Position numbers and translations under genes: made by a program
Shown: positions 49,726 to 59,150 of the stretch, one piece after another
How the letters are laid out: each line of letters starts with the position of its first letter
How positions within the stretch are numbered: the first letter of the stretch is position 1
The notes under the pieces: model-generated
The model's input: only the letters and a program-made list of their open reading frames with translations
What the model was told of the DNA's origin: nothing
The model's database searches: none
Source of the DNA: Bacteroides sp.
GTDB lineage: Bacteria; Bacteroidota; Bacteroidia; Bacteroidales; Muribaculaceae
Assembly (NCBI GenBank): GCA_014802435.1
Contig: JAAVCG010000031.1
Span: 55,849-119,848, forward strand
DNA length: 64,000 bases
Direction: 5' to 3'

Positions 49726-51585
49726 TTAAAGGGTTGTCTCAAGCAAGGTGTTGCCTTGAGTGTCAATGACCTTTAATCTCATTTCAGAGCCTTTTCGGCT
49801 TAAAATCATAACGGTTGCGCTATCCATCTGATAGCCGCCGCCAATGATGACGGGAAAGTTATTGCCTCTGGTTCCCCGCGGATGATAAGCAAACTCATGG
49901 GTATGGGCATTGAGCGAGACATTGAAGGGCGCTTTTTCTAAAATCGGACCCCAGATTTCCAGACACGGGTTATAATCCGTATAGTCCACGTCAAGTCCAT
50001 AGATTGGAGCATGATGCACGAGCACTTTCTTACCCGCCTTCTTGAAATCCTTAGACTTTAATTCGCTTTTGAGGAATTGAGCCTGCTCGCGGCGCAGACT
50101 GGTGAAGTCGTTCATGCCATAGTAGACGTAAGTGTCATCCGGCTTGTCCTCGCCGCAGTCAAGAATCACAAAACGAGTGTCGCCCCAGTTGAATGCCGAG
50201 TAAGCCTTATCGCCGGGACGGTCAAAGAGATTCCGGAGGCCTACGGAATAAGCGCCGCGAATTTCATGGTTCCCTCGGATATAGAACACCGGCACACTGT
50301 CGGCGCCTATGCCTTCGTTAAGTTCCTTCAGGAAATGAGAGGCCTGAGCATGGCTATAAGGGTCATCAATACAGTCGCCGTTGAACACAACGAAGTCATA
50401 ATCAATACCTTTAATCTGATTGCACAGGGCCTCAAAAGTTTTGGATTGCTGATGGAGATCATTGAAGACGATTGCCGTGAAATCCGTTGACGAGGGCGAT
50501 GGCAGAGTGAACGACCGGAGTTCACTAACGGCTGAGTCGCCAAAGGTTTTACGGTAGGCGCCATAGTCAAGTATTTCGCGTGAAATCACGCGGTAATAGT
50601 ATTTTTGACCGGGTTCTATTCCCGTAAGGCGCACTTTATGCAGTGTGCCCCAGTCAGCTTGTCCGTCAAGGAGAGTGCGTTCGCGCTTCATATCGTCAGG
50701 CGAAGTTCCATACTCAACGAATCCCGTGGCGGGCACGCTCGTCTGCCACATTACGGTAATGCCGCCGTCGGTGGGGTTCTGGAGATAGGGCTTGACGCTG
50801 ATAATTTTAGCGGGACTTTGTTTCAGAGTCACGTCGGCATAAATCGGTCGATGGTCTGAGGCCAGAGGTTCATCAATAACTTTACTCCGCTTGGTTCCGG
50901 CAATTTCGCTGGCGCCCTTCTTGACGGCAATGTAGTCAATGAGCTCGGCGGGATTATCAGCCGGGAATGTTTTTGCCTCAACAGAAGAAAGAATATCAAA
51001 TTGCTTGGTAAACTGCTCCATGAAGCGGTCGCCGGGCTGAGAGTTGAGGTCACCGGCAATGAAAAACGGCTTGTCAAACAGGGCTGCGACGCTGTCAATC
51101 TTTGCCAGCGACTTCAGGCGGTCAGCCTCAGTCAGAGAGAGATGGGTGCAGGCAAAGACGTAATCTTTGAATTCAACCGCAAGCAGAGTGCGCTTTTCCT
51201 CGCTTCCGGGGAGGGAAACCTGAATTTCTTTAATCGGTTTTTCCTTGCAGAGAATCCCTATGCCATATTTGCCGCCGTCGAAGTCAATGGCCGGGGCAAA
51301 AAGATGACGCATACCGGCATATCCGGCAATTTCAGCGAGAAGATTCCGTCCATGGCTTCGGCCCGTAATGCTGTCAATTTCCTGAATGGCGACTACCTCG
51401 GGCGATACATTGTCAATTACCGAGGCAATTCTTTTAGTGTCCAAGCGTCCGTCAAGACCGATGCTATTATGAATATTGTAACTCATCAGTCTGATGTCGC
51501 GAGCCCGGAGCTGTTGCGACATGGTAAACAATAAGACGGCGGCAACGGAGATAATAAGCGCCGAGATTGAATTTCGCGGTTGCAT
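49726..51585 (-). CDS. EEP nuclease-FN3-metallophosphoesterase fusion
   Basis: 619 residues joining two metal-dependent hydrolases. After a signal peptide (about 1-28), an endonuclease/exonuclease/phosphatase domain (about 30-255) has LMSYNIHNSIG, QEIDS, GDLNSQP and SDHRPI; an FN3-like purple acid phosphatase N domain (about 262-365) follows; then a calcineurin-type phosphoesterase (about 375-600) has FNDLHQQ, NGDCID, RGNHEI, VHHAPIYG and NAHTHEF. Both active sites look complete. The ATG at 51585 begins a good signal peptide; a TTG at 51621 is less likely. Substrate unknown; extracellular nucleic acid or nucleotide scavenging is a fair guess. Confidence 0.88.
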   Translation of the reverse strand: MQPRNSISALIISVAAVLLFTMSQQLRARDIRLMSYNIHNSIGLDGRLDTKRIASVIDNVSPEVVAIQEIDSITGRSHGRNLLAEIAGYAGMRHLFAPAIDFDGGKYGIGILCKEKPIKEIQVSLPGSEEKRTLLAVEFKDYVFACTHLSLTEADRLKSLAKIDSVAALFDKPFFIAGDLNSQPGDRFMEQFTKQFDILSSVEAKTFPADNPAELIDYIAVKKGASEIAGTKRSKVIDEPLASDHRPIYADVTLKQSPAKIISVKPYLQNPTDGGITVMWQTSVPATGFVEYGTSPDDMKRERTLLDGQADWGTLHKVRLTGIEPGQKYYYRVISREILDYGAYRKTFGDSAVSELRSFTLPSPSSTDFTAIVFNDLHQQSKTFEALCNQIKGIDYDFVVFNGDCIDDPYSHAQASHFLKELNEGIGADSVPVFYIRGNHEIRGAYSVGLRNLFDRPGDKAYSAFNWGDTRFVILDCGEDKPDDTYVYYGMNDFTSLRREQAQFLKSELKSKDFKKAGKKVLVHHAPIYGLDVDYTDYNPCLEIWGPILEKAPFNVSLNAHTHEFAYHPRGTRGNNFPVIIGGGYQMDSATVMILSRKGSEMRLKVIDTQGNTLLETTL

Positions 51586-51646
51586 AAGTCTTTGTGAGAT
51601 ATTATTATTTAAGGTTGACAACTTATCGGAATTACGAATTCCATTA

Positions 51647-51678
51647 CAAAGTTAGGCATAATTTCCCAAAAAGACAAA
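51647..51678 (-). promoter_or_regulatory. promoter of the fusion hydrolase
   Basis: Minus-strand TTTG (51675-51678), 20-bp spacer, TAACTTTG (51647-51654). CCCAAAAAGAC (51665-51675) can pair with 51699-51710, placing the -33 box in a hairpin. Confidence 0.7.
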
Positions 51679-51724
51679 CCAAATTCAAGAAATTCACCGT
51701 CTTTTTTGGGTTAGAAGCGCATTA

Positions 51725-51771
51725 CCCCCGGACAGCGGCTTTTACGCCTGCTGCCCGGGGGAATTTTTTTG
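51725..51771 (+). terminator. strong hairpin, U tract on plus strand
   Basis: CCCCCGG-CAGC (from 51725) pairs with GCTG-CCGGGGG (to 51761), followed by AATTTTTTT on the plus strand. On the minus strand, where gadB ends at 51790, no U tract follows. Confidence 0.7.
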
Positions 51772-51789
51772 AAGGGAGGGGTGAAGGAT

Positions 51790-53226
51790 TTATTTTCCGG
51801 TGTGGTTGAATCTTTTAGAGGTAAACGGCACATTTTTCTCCATCTCTATTCGAGTTGGGGTGGGGTATTCGAGCCGGTTAAGTTCGTTGACGGCAAATCG
51901 GATATCGTTCAGCAGTTGGTCAGCCATATCGCGGCTGAATCCCTGCTTACACAGTGCGCGCATAACTACCATGCTCTCAATGTTTGCCGGCATAGAATAG
52001 GCCGGAATCATCCATCCCTTTTGAGCGAGCTTGTCCTGAAGGTCATAAAGAGTCCAGTTGGCGTTTTTCTGGAATTCGGGTCTCATCCGCCATACGTAGA
52101 TGGGGTTGGGGACATCTTTAGAATAAGGCTGGAATTCAGGCATTTCGCCGACTTTCTCGTGGAGATACTTGGCGATTTCCAGAGAATTATACTGCACGTT
52201 CTTGTAGCCCTGGAATCCGAGGCGGATGAACTGGTAATACTGTCCGAGAATCTGTGCTGCAGGACGCGAATAGTTCAAGCCCACCTGAGTTACTTCCGCT
52301 CCGAGATAGTTGACAGTAAAAGACATATCTTCAGGCAGATACTTCTTGTCTTTCCAGACTACCCATCCCAAGCCCGGGTAAACGAGACCGAATTTATGTC
52401 CTGAAACAGAGATGGAGAGAACCCATTTGAGGCGGAAGTCCCATTTCTTTTCAGGGAACAGGAAAGGAAGGATAAATCCGCCGCTGGCGGCATCAACATG
52501 AATACACACTTCATTTCCGGTTTCGGCATTGAATTTTTCAAGAGCGGCATCAAGGGCCTCTACATCGTCGTTAAGACCGGTCCAGGTAACACCCTGAATG
52601 GGGACAACGCAAATGGTGTTTTCGTCACACATCTTGATGGCGGCATCGATATCAAGAGTGGGGTGTTCAGCCGATAGAGGCACCTGGCGCATCTCTATGT
52701 TCCAAAAAGTGGCGAATTTCTCCCAAACTACCTGGTAGCCGGCAGAAATGACGAAATTGGGCTTGTCGTAAGGTTTTCCGGCTTTCTTGCGGCGGTCGAC
52801 CCATCTTTTCAGGGCGGCAATACCTCCAAGCATACAAGCCTCCGACGACCCGATAGCCAGGGCTCCGGATTTCCATTTATTTGTTTCCGGCGTATTCCAT
52901 AGGTTGGCAACTATGTTGATACACTTCTGACACATGACAGCTACACGCGGATATTCGGTTTCATCAATGTAGTTCATGTCGATGGCTTCGTTCATCAGGC
53001 GAGTGGCATATTCATCCATGTAAGTTGTAACGAATGTGGCGAGATTCAGGCGTGGCTGAGTCTGTGCATACGTTTCATCTTTTACCATTTGATAGGCAAT
53101 CTGTGGAGCGGTTGGGCCTTCAGGAATTTTGTCTACGGGCGAAGGCTGGAGCATTGCGTTAGAACCAAATACATCGGTGTTCACATCGCCGGCACGAAAG
53201 TTGGGGTCGTTTTTAGGGTCAAGCAT
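51790..53226 (-). CDS. gadB: glutamate decarboxylase
   Basis: A 478-residue PLP enzyme making GABA and CO2 from glutamate, consuming a proton. CIHVDAASGGF (D245) and the PLP lysine K278 in SVSGHKFGLVYPG are intact, as is GSSEACMLGG. The C terminus (KRFNHTGK) matches the GadB tail. Usual partners gadC (antiporter) and a glutaminase are not adjacent, so acid resistance would need them elsewhere. No consensus promoter was found just upstream. Confidence 0.95.
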   Translation of the reverse strand: MLDPKNDPNFRAGDVNTDVFGSNAMLQPSPVDKIPEGPTAPQIAYQMVKDETYAQTQPRLNLATFVTTYMDEYATRLMNEAIDMNYIDETEYPRVAVMCQKCINIVANLWNTPETNKWKSGALAIGSSEACMLGGIAALKRWVDRRKKAGKPYDKPNFVISAGYQVVWEKFATFWNIEMRQVPLSAEHPTLDIDAAIKMCDENTICVVPIQGVTWTGLNDDVEALDAALEKFNAETGNEVCIHVDAASGGFILPFLFPEKKWDFRLKWVLSISVSGHKFGLVYPGLGWVVWKDKKYLPEDMSFTVNYLGAEVTQVGLNYSRPAAQILGQYYQFIRLGFQGYKNVQYNSLEIAKYLHEKVGEMPEFQPYSKDVPNPIYVWRMRPEFQKNANWTLYDLQDKLAQKGWMIPAYSMPANIESMVVMRALCKQGFSRDMADQLLNDIRFAVNELNRLEYPTPTRIEMEKNVPFTSKRFNHTGK

Positions 53227-53382
53227 GGCTTTTTTGAGGGGGATGTAGTTAAAAAAACAGGTTGTTTATACATCCGCATATTGCGGAATATGTTATTATA
53301 ACATTATCCCTGAGTATTTGTTCAAATCAATCAAAGATTTACGGTGTCTCCATCGGCGGGAATGATGAGCCGCTCCGGGTTA
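53227..53382. other. gadB upstream region, no gene
   Basis: Contains a small hairpin CCGCA-TAT-TGCGG (53274-53286) and A/T-rich sequence. I see no ORF and no consensus promoter, although gadB must start here. Confidence 0.5.
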
Positions 53383-53525
53383 CTATTTTTCGTAAAATTC
53401 AATAGGGAGGCCATCAGGGTCCCGGAAGTTTAGCTCCCACGTCACGGATGGCTGCGTCGAAATCATCAACCTCAAAGGCCAGATGCCGCAATCCGACAGC
53501 TTCGGAATTGCGATAGGGTAGATTG
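53383..53525 (-). pseudogene. VOC (glyoxalase-like) gene remnant
   Basis: In one minus-strand frame the sequence reads EAVGLRHLAFEVDDFDAAI, and in the next frame TWELNFRDPDGLPIEFYEK followed by TAG at 53383. Both are hallmark pieces of the C-terminal half of VOC/glyoxalase-like proteins, but about 20 residues that normally lie between them are missing and the frame is broken. The N-terminal half is absent. This is a decayed gene fragment beside the flavodoxin gene. Confidence 0.78.
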
Positions 53526-53618
53526 GAATATGGCTATTTCGGTGGGATTTTTTGTGATTTGGTAAAATTGTGAAAGTTCTGCCCTGTTTTGTGAAACATT
53601 GATGTTAGATATTGTGGT

Positions 53619-53626
53619 TAACTTTG
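53619..53626 (+). promoter_or_regulatory. -7 box of flavodoxin/AKR operon
   Basis: TAACTTTG, 40 nt before the ATG at 53667. No well-spaced -33 box; ATTG at 53598 is 17 bp away. Confidence 0.45.
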
Positions 53627-53666
53627 CAGTTGAAATAAGAGATGAAATAAAAAAACAAATACGGAA

Positions 53667-54209
53667 ATGAAAACAGACGAAAAAAAATTGGTAGTGTTCT
53701 TCTCCCATGCCGGAGAGAACTATAATGTAGGCCACATTGAAAAGTGTAATACCCACATCATTGCCGACATGATTGTCGACGAGACCGGAGCCGACATTTT
53801 TGAAATCGTCCCCGAGAAGGGCTATCCCGTGGATGATTATAACGAGTGTATAGAAATAGCAAAAAAGGAACTTCAGGCCGGTTCACGTCCGGCAGTGAAG
53901 GGTGATGTCAAGATTGAAGATTATGATGTTATCTTCCTTGGTTATCCTAACTGGTGGGGTAATCCTCCGATGTGTGTCTACACGTTTATTGAGAAGCACG
54001 ATTGGAGCGGCAAGACCGTCATTCCTTTCATCACTCATGAAGGTAGCGGTATGGGCGGAACGGACCGCAAGATTGCCTCAGCCTGTGAGGGGGCAAACAC
54101 TCTGACCGGCAAAGGCCTCGCCATACAGGGTAGGGTGGCTCAGGAAGATCAGTCATCAGCCCGGAAAAATGTTGAAAACTGGCTTGAACAAATAATTGAC
54201 AATAAGTAA
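53667..54209 (+). CDS. flavodoxin
   Basis: 180 residues of the flavodoxin_4-like family: VVFFSHAGENYNVG (FMN phosphate loop region), DVIFLGYPNWWGNPPMCVYTFIE (FMN isoalloxazine loop with aromatic residues) and FITHEGSGMGGTD. Likely a small electron carrier or flavin reductase. It precedes an aldo/keto reductase by 14 nt, so the two probably form one unit under the divergent AraC-type regulator. Confidence 0.9.
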   Translation: MKTDEKKLVVFFSHAGENYNVGHIEKCNTHIIADMIVDETGADIFEIVPEKGYPVDDYNECIEIAKKELQAGSRPAVKGDVKIEDYDVIFLGYPNWWGNPPMCVYTFIEKHDWSGKTVIPFITHEGSGMGGTDRKIASACEGANTLTGKGLAIQGRVAQEDQSSARKNVENWLEQIIDNK

Positions 54210-54223
54210 AATAATTAATAACT

Positions 54224-55063
54224 ATGGAAACAATAGAACTTAGAAATGGCGTAAAGATGCCGATTATTGGTTACGGAGTCTATCAGGTAGACCCGGCCGA
54301 ATGTGAAAGATGTGTAAGCGATGCCCTCAAAGTTGGCTATCGCATGATAGATACCGCCCAGGCCTATCATAACGAGGATGGCGTCGGCGCCGCCATAGCC
54401 AAGAGCGGAATTCCTCGTGAGGAGCTCTTCATCGTATCGAAAATATGGATTTCAAACTATGGCTATGAAAAGGCCAAGGCGTCAATTGACGAGAGCCTGC
54501 GCAAGCTCGGCACTGACTATATCGACCTGATGCTTCTCCATCAGCCTTTCTGCGACCGATATGGCGCATACCGCGCACTTGAGGAGGCACACAAGGAGGG
54601 TAAACTCCGTGCAATCGGTGTCAGCAACTTCTATCCCGACCATTTCATTGACTTGGCAAGCAACGTTGAGATTCCGCCGATGGTCAATCAAGTTGAGACT
54701 CACGTGTTTGACCAGCAGATTGAAGCTCAGAAATATATGGAGGAATATGGCTGTCAGATTATGTCATGGGGACCGCTTGCCGAGGGCCGCAACAATTTCT
54801 TCACCAACCCCGTGCTTGAATCCATCGGCAAGAAATATGGCAAGAGCGTAGCTCAAGTGGCTCTCCGCTGGCTTACACAGCGCGGCGTCATCATCATTCC
54901 GAAGTCAGTTCACGTAGAGCGCATGGAGCAGAACCTCAACATCCTCGACTTCACTCTAAGCGATGAGGATATGGCCGAAATTGCCCGACTTGACACCGGA
55001 AAGAGCCTCTTCTTTGACCATCACGACGGCGAAGTGACCAAGATGTTCATGGGCTGGCGCTAA
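54224..55063 (+). CDS. aldo/keto reductase
   Basis: A 279-residue TIM-barrel NADPH oxidoreductase. The catalytic tetrad is D43 and Y48 (YRMIDTAQAYHNE), K73 (IVSKIW) and H106 (MLLHQP). GVSNFYPDHFIDL and IIPKSVHVERMEQNLNI bind NADPH. Resembles the 2,5-diketogluconate reductase-like branch; substrate unknown. Convergent with the AraC-type gene, 18 nt apart. Confidence 0.93.
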   Translation: METIELRNGVKMPIIGYGVYQVDPAECERCVSDALKVGYRMIDTAQAYHNEDGVGAAIAKSGIPREELFIVSKIWISNYGYEKAKASIDESLRKLGTDYIDLMLLHQPFCDRYGAYRALEEAHKEGKLRAIGVSNFYPDHFIDLASNVEIPPMVNQVETHVFDQQIEAQKYMEEYGCQIMSWGPLAEGRNNFFTNPVLESIGKKYGKSVAQVALRWLTQRGVIIIPKSVHVERMEQNLNILDFTLSDEDMAEIARLDTGKSLFFDHHDGEVTKMFMGWR

Positions 55064-55081
55064 CCCGGGCGGAATGCAGCG

Positions 55082-55909
55082 TTAGTCCTTGGCGCCGGCG
55101 GTACGGAATTTCACCGGCGACACCCCGATATGCTTCACGCAAAAGCGACTGAAATAGCTCAGAAATGAGAAATTCATCTCATCGGCAATCTGAGAGATTG
55201 ACATACTGTCATCTTTAAGATACCCCAGAGCTATTGAAGTCGCTGCGTTATTGATATGAGTGGAAACGCTTGAACCTGTCACTCGTTTAATCGTGTCAGA
55301 GAGATACTTGGACGTTACATTCAGCTGCGCGGCGTAATATGACACTTCCCTCTGCGTCTTCGGTCGGCCCGCCTCAATCAGAGTGAAAAACTGTCGGGTA
55401 ATATAGCCTACACGGTCGGTTGTCAGGATATTGACGTTTGTCTTGGCATGAAAGTCAAACAAGTCATAGACCATGGTCTGCAACAGACTCCCCATCAGCT
55501 CCTGATAGAACTGATGGTCCGCATTATCGATTCTGGCCCGGATATTGGCGATATCTGCTTGAAACCGCCGGGCATCTATCTCGGAGACATTGATAATAGG
55601 ATTGTCAAACAGACTAACGCAGCCCTGAATAGAATAATTGTTGGCCGGGAGGAGGTTATGAAGAAACCGGTCAGGAGCGGCAACGTAAACGCATCTGAAA
55701 CCCTCATCTGATTCTATCCGGCTCACTAACTGCGGTTTGGAAATCACGGCAATGTCATTCTCTGAAAGCGAGAACAAGCGGTCATTATAAAAAAAAGAGC
55801 CGGAGCCGGACGTGCATATCAGATGGACGATACAGTCATAAAACGCCGGAGAATTTATCAGCTCAAACTCCTCGGCGCAAACGATTAACTCATGAAGATT
55901 CTTTCCCAT
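55082..55909 (-). CDS. AraC-family transcription regulator
   Basis: 275 residues: an N-terminal cupin-like sensing domain (about 1-150) and two helix-turn-helices in the last 100 residues (AAQLNVTSKYLSDTIKRVTG; ISQIADEMNFSFLSYFSRFCVKHIGVSPVKFR). The ATG at 55909 lies 4 nt from the -7 box; the longer frame from 55942 would begin inside the promoter. It faces the flavodoxin-AKR unit tail to tail, so control of that unit is plausible but unproven. Confidence 0.9.
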   Translation of the reverse strand: MGKNLHELIVCAEEFELINSPAFYDCIVHLICTSGSGSFFYNDRLFSLSENDIAVISKPQLVSRIESDEGFRCVYVAAPDRFLHNLLPANNYSIQGCVSLFDNPIINVSEIDARRFQADIANIRARIDNADHQFYQELMGSLLQTMVYDLFDFHAKTNVNILTTDRVGYITRQFFTLIEAGRPKTQREVSYYAAQLNVTSKYLSDTIKRVTGSSVSTHINNAATSIALGYLKDDSMSISQIADEMNFSFLSYFSRFCVKHIGVSPVKFRTAGAKD

Positions 55910-55913
55910 ACCG

Positions 55914-55945
55914 CAAAAATAACACTTTCCCCGTAAATACACAAA
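55914..55945 (-). promoter_or_regulatory. promoter of the AraC-type gene
   Basis: Minus-strand TTTG (55942-55945), 20-bp spacer, TATTTTTG (55914-55921), then 4 nt to the ATG: apparent leaderless transcription. Confidence 0.7.
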
Positions 55946-56050
55946 TCCAACCGCTGCCTGTTAACTCTAAAATAGTGTCTTATAGGTGAATAGTGTTTTG
56001 ATTGTCTCAGTTCGGGATTTTCGCAGATGCGATAACGTCAATGAAGATAT

Positions 56051-56083
56051 TAAAATTTACCCGATTCGTACTGAACCGGGTAA
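56051..56083 (-). terminator. terminator of the primase-helicase gene
   Basis: On the minus strand TTACCCGG-TTC pairs with GAA-CGGGTAA (56057-56083) with one mismatch, followed by ATTTTAATA. It lies 66 nt after the stop at 56150. Confidence 0.7.
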
Positions 56084-56149
56084 GGGAGATCATTCCTGTT
56101 CTCTGACATCAATATCTTCCGTAATTGATTGTTTTAAATCATCAGACTA

Positions 56150-59059
56150 TTAATTGGCCGGTTCTTCCGGAGCGTTGCCGGCTTTGAGGCGTTCGGCCTC
56201 GCGTTTACTTCTGACGTAGATCATCTCCTTCTGGACCTTTTTGGGCAGTTGCCCCGGTTCCTCAATCTCAACACGTCGGAGTATTCGGCGCCCTGAAGTG
56301 TGGAACTCCTCCGGATTCAGGCAATCGATATAATCACAGGTAAAGCAGAAGGCCTTGAGCATCTTTGAAAATTTGTGCGCGCTCGTGCTCTTGAGGCCCG
56401 ATGACCGGATATAATCATTGTAGGCCCATTCGCGGACAATCTCCTTATCGAGGTTGCCGGAATCTTCAGAGAAATAATTTTCGGCCCAGTCGCGGAAGTT
56501 GTCAGAGACGTCGCGCTGATGCTTTCTGAAAATAATATTATCCACAGAGGGCTCAATCTTTGCCGTGGTATCCTGGAGCGATAGATAAAACTTGCAACAC
56601 TGCATCATGAAGTTCAGATCCTGTTCCCAGTTCTTTTCCGGGTAAGTGGAATCAAGGAGTACGCGGCCTCCGAAGTCGGTTGAAATTTGTCGGGTCTCCA
56701 GGTAGTCATTCTCTTCGGTTGCTTCATGGTAATAATCAGAGAACACACAGAAGAGCTGACGTCCGCGGCTTGAGGGATCAAATTCGCGTGGGACGTAATT
56801 CGTCGTAAACGCGAATTTCGGAGCATCTTCATACTTCAAGGCGTAGGACTTGATATTTTTTGCATTGATGGTCATGTCGCTTGAGGTCGTATCATAGAGA
56901 ACTTTAAAGGGGAAATACTCATCGCAATCATCAACGACAACTATGTCCGTGTATTTATCAATCATCTCAAATACGAAATTATTCTCGAGTAGTCGGTTAT
57001 TACGCCCGCTTAACTTGACCCAATTAGTCAAGCAATTGAGCGCCTTAACCATAAACGACTTGCCACTGCGTCCGTTACACTGGTCGTTAGTGCCGATAAT
57101 GTTATCCATTAAAAACGGGCTCCAGGGGCGGTCAAATCTCTTGTATCGATGGAGAAGATAACCGATGCTGAAAATCTTACTTATCAAGCAGCGTTTCTGT
57201 TCCCGGATTTCATCCTCAGAGAGGCGCGGCCCGGCGATGTTAAATTTATGAGCTTTCTTGTATTCTTCCGTTTCTGCGGGCGTATATGTCCCGGCTTCCG
57301 GCTCTAACTCTTTTCGCCAAAAAAGGCGTGACGAATTGATCAGGTATCTGAAGAAATTCGAGTTATGCTCTTTGATTTCAATATCAAAATCCTCGCTATG
57401 GACTGACCCTTCAGGATGGGTTATCTCAAACATATCCGGCAAAATATTCACCTCATGAGGGACCACGCGGTCAGCCCATACATAGCGCCCCTGCAGAGGA
57501 TTGCGGGCATTGTATTGGGTAAGTTTGTCGCTGGTAATTTCAACCATGCAATTCTGGAAGTAAAAAAATTGAGATTTCGGGGTATAATTACAGAAATCCA
57601 GGTCAATTTCCTTCAGTGCATCAAGCACCTGGATTGACAGGTTCGGGGTGGTCAGTATCATGACTCGAAGCTCTTCCGGCAATCCTTGTTCATCGGCCCA
57701 TTCGCGGACAAATGCGCGAATATCTTGTGTTGTAATTTCTTGAACAACGTTATCCTTAATTCGGATAAATATCGGGTCTTTGGAATGTTTTTGTTTGAGC
57801 TTGTAAAAGCCATGCAACTTTAAAAACTCTTGTAGGCGTAACGGGTTAATTGAGTATTTACGGGAAATCTTAACGGACTCCCCGCGTTTCTTTTCGGTAA
57901 TCTCCTCCTCCCAGAACTTGACGCAAATGCCCAACTCGAGGAGTTTTTTAAAGTCGGAGTTACTCTTCCAAATATCCATATAGTCGCGAAAATCCTTGCG
58001 CGGGCGTCCTCGGTTATCCCGGTAGGTGCTGAGCTTCTCCGGCAACCAGATGGTGTGCAGGTCAATGTAGTGAAGGGCTAACAGGCGCCCGCGGCTTATG
58101 CCCGTGCTGTCAATATCCGGAATATTGTAAACCTTATTAACGTAGCGGGTAATTTCCCGCCATTCCTCCTCACTGACGTTGTAGGTCTCGGAGTTAAACC
58201 AAAGGGGGAAGTAACCCAAAGAGCGGACGCAAAGCGCATCCCGTTCCCCGGAGCAGATAATGGCTTCCGGCAATTTCTCAAACGAAAACGGTTTATCCTC
58301 ATTTCCGGCCTCGGAGTAAAACTGTTTTTTGCTCCTCTCGTTATTGTCAGTGTAGATTTTTCGGAGCTCATGGAGCCCGTTGATATACTTAGCCGGCTTT
58401 TTCCCTTTGGGCTGATACTGGAAACGCCACTGCTTGTCAACGTTCAGAGGCTCATAGATTTTATAAAACTTATCAGGCTTGCCGGCTTCGTCAGTAAACC
58501 AGCACTCACGCATAAAAATCGGGTAGTGCTCATTTGAGAACTTATAGGTCGCCTCTCGGTTCTTGACGCTTATCAGGCATTTCACACGGTACCAGTGGAG
58601 CGCTTTCATGTGTTCGGCAGTGACTCGCGGACCCATGACGGCCAGTTCCTCCTTGGTGAATTCCTGATCGATTTCCCAATAGGTCTGACCATCCACCTGA
58701 GACTCCGTTGCCGGTTGCTTCCTGATGTCGGGGCGATTTATCGATCGGTTGAGCTCATCTGTAACGTTGAAGCGCACCGCAAGGTCTGCAATTGCTTCAG
58801 CGAACCCGATGCGACATTCCTCCATGTGAATCTCGATAGGGTTCTTCATTCGGCCATCAGCCCCAAAGTCGGTCATTTTCCAGACGGGATTGCCATCCTT
58901 ATCCTGACAGAGCTTGACTGATGCGCTTGGGGTTCTTTCACTCGAGCGACACTTAAAGAGTCGGTTATTTTTCGCGGCTTCAGCGGCATCCGGATAGTGC
59001 ATGGAAATAATCTGAAGGCCGTTATCGGTCGCGTCGTATATTTGGCGGGGTTTAATCAT
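56150..59059 (-). CDS. phage/satellite primase-helicase
   Basis: A 969-residue replication protein. The N terminus has a degenerate primase zinc-finger region (LFKCRSSERTPSASVKL), followed by a TOPRIM-like segment (AIICSGERDALCVRSLGYFPLW, about residue 280). The C-terminal part is an SF3-type helicase: Walker A in CNGRSGKSFMVKAL, Walker B in DIVVVDDCDEYF and AFTTNYVPREFDPSSRGRQLF as sensor region. Such fusions start replication of phages, satellites and integrative elements. The start at 59059 follows a run of TAACA-type sequence; the longer frame to 59140 reads through likely non-coding sequence. No other replication or structural gene is adjacent. Confidence 0.85.
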   Translation of the reverse strand: MIKPRQIYDATDNGLQIISMHYPDAAEAAKNNRLFKCRSSERTPSASVKLCQDKDGNPVWKMTDFGADGRMKNPIEIHMEECRIGFAEAIADLAVRFNVTDELNRSINRPDIRKQPATESQVDGQTYWEIDQEFTKEELAVMGPRVTAEHMKALHWYRVKCLISVKNREATYKFSNEHYPIFMRECWFTDEAGKPDKFYKIYEPLNVDKQWRFQYQPKGKKPAKYINGLHELRKIYTDNNERSKKQFYSEAGNEDKPFSFEKLPEAIICSGERDALCVRSLGYFPLWFNSETYNVSEEEWREITRYVNKVYNIPDIDSTGISRGRLLALHYIDLHTIWLPEKLSTYRDNRGRPRKDFRDYMDIWKSNSDFKKLLELGICVKFWEEEITEKKRGESVKISRKYSINPLRLQEFLKLHGFYKLKQKHSKDPIFIRIKDNVVQEITTQDIRAFVREWADEQGLPEELRVMILTTPNLSIQVLDALKEIDLDFCNYTPKSQFFYFQNCMVEITSDKLTQYNARNPLQGRYVWADRVVPHEVNILPDMFEITHPEGSVHSEDFDIEIKEHNSNFFRYLINSSRLFWRKELEPEAGTYTPAETEEYKKAHKFNIAGPRLSEDEIREQKRCLISKIFSIGYLLHRYKRFDRPWSPFLMDNIIGTNDQCNGRSGKSFMVKALNCLTNWVKLSGRNNRLLENNFVFEMIDKYTDIVVVDDCDEYFPFKVLYDTTSSDMTINAKNIKSYALKYEDAPKFAFTTNYVPREFDPSSRGRQLFCVFSDYYHEATEENDYLETRQISTDFGGRVLLDSTYPEKNWEQDLNFMMQCCKFYLSLQDTTAKIEPSVDNIIFRKHQRDVSDNFRDWAENYFSEDSGNLDKEIVREWAYNDYIRSSGLKSTSAHKFSKMLKAFCFTCDYIDCLNPEEFHTSGRRILRRVEIEEPGQLPKKVQKEMIYVRSKREAERLKAGNAPEEPAN

Positions 59060-59150
59060 TGTGATAATAACATATGTGACAAAAAAAATGCGCTGCGGTG
59101 CTGCCCTTGCGCTGCGCTCGCTCAGGCGGCACCATTGCAACGCTAAATCT

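Noticed and set aside
56150-59059. Same prophage as the lysis/integrase genes at 1-3.4 kb
   Set aside because: More than 50 kb of ordinary chromosomal genes with conserved operons separate the two.
59060-59140. N-terminal extension of the primase-helicase
   Set aside because: The extra residues come from a GC-rich stem-like stretch and resemble no primase; the ATG at 59059 gives a normal start.
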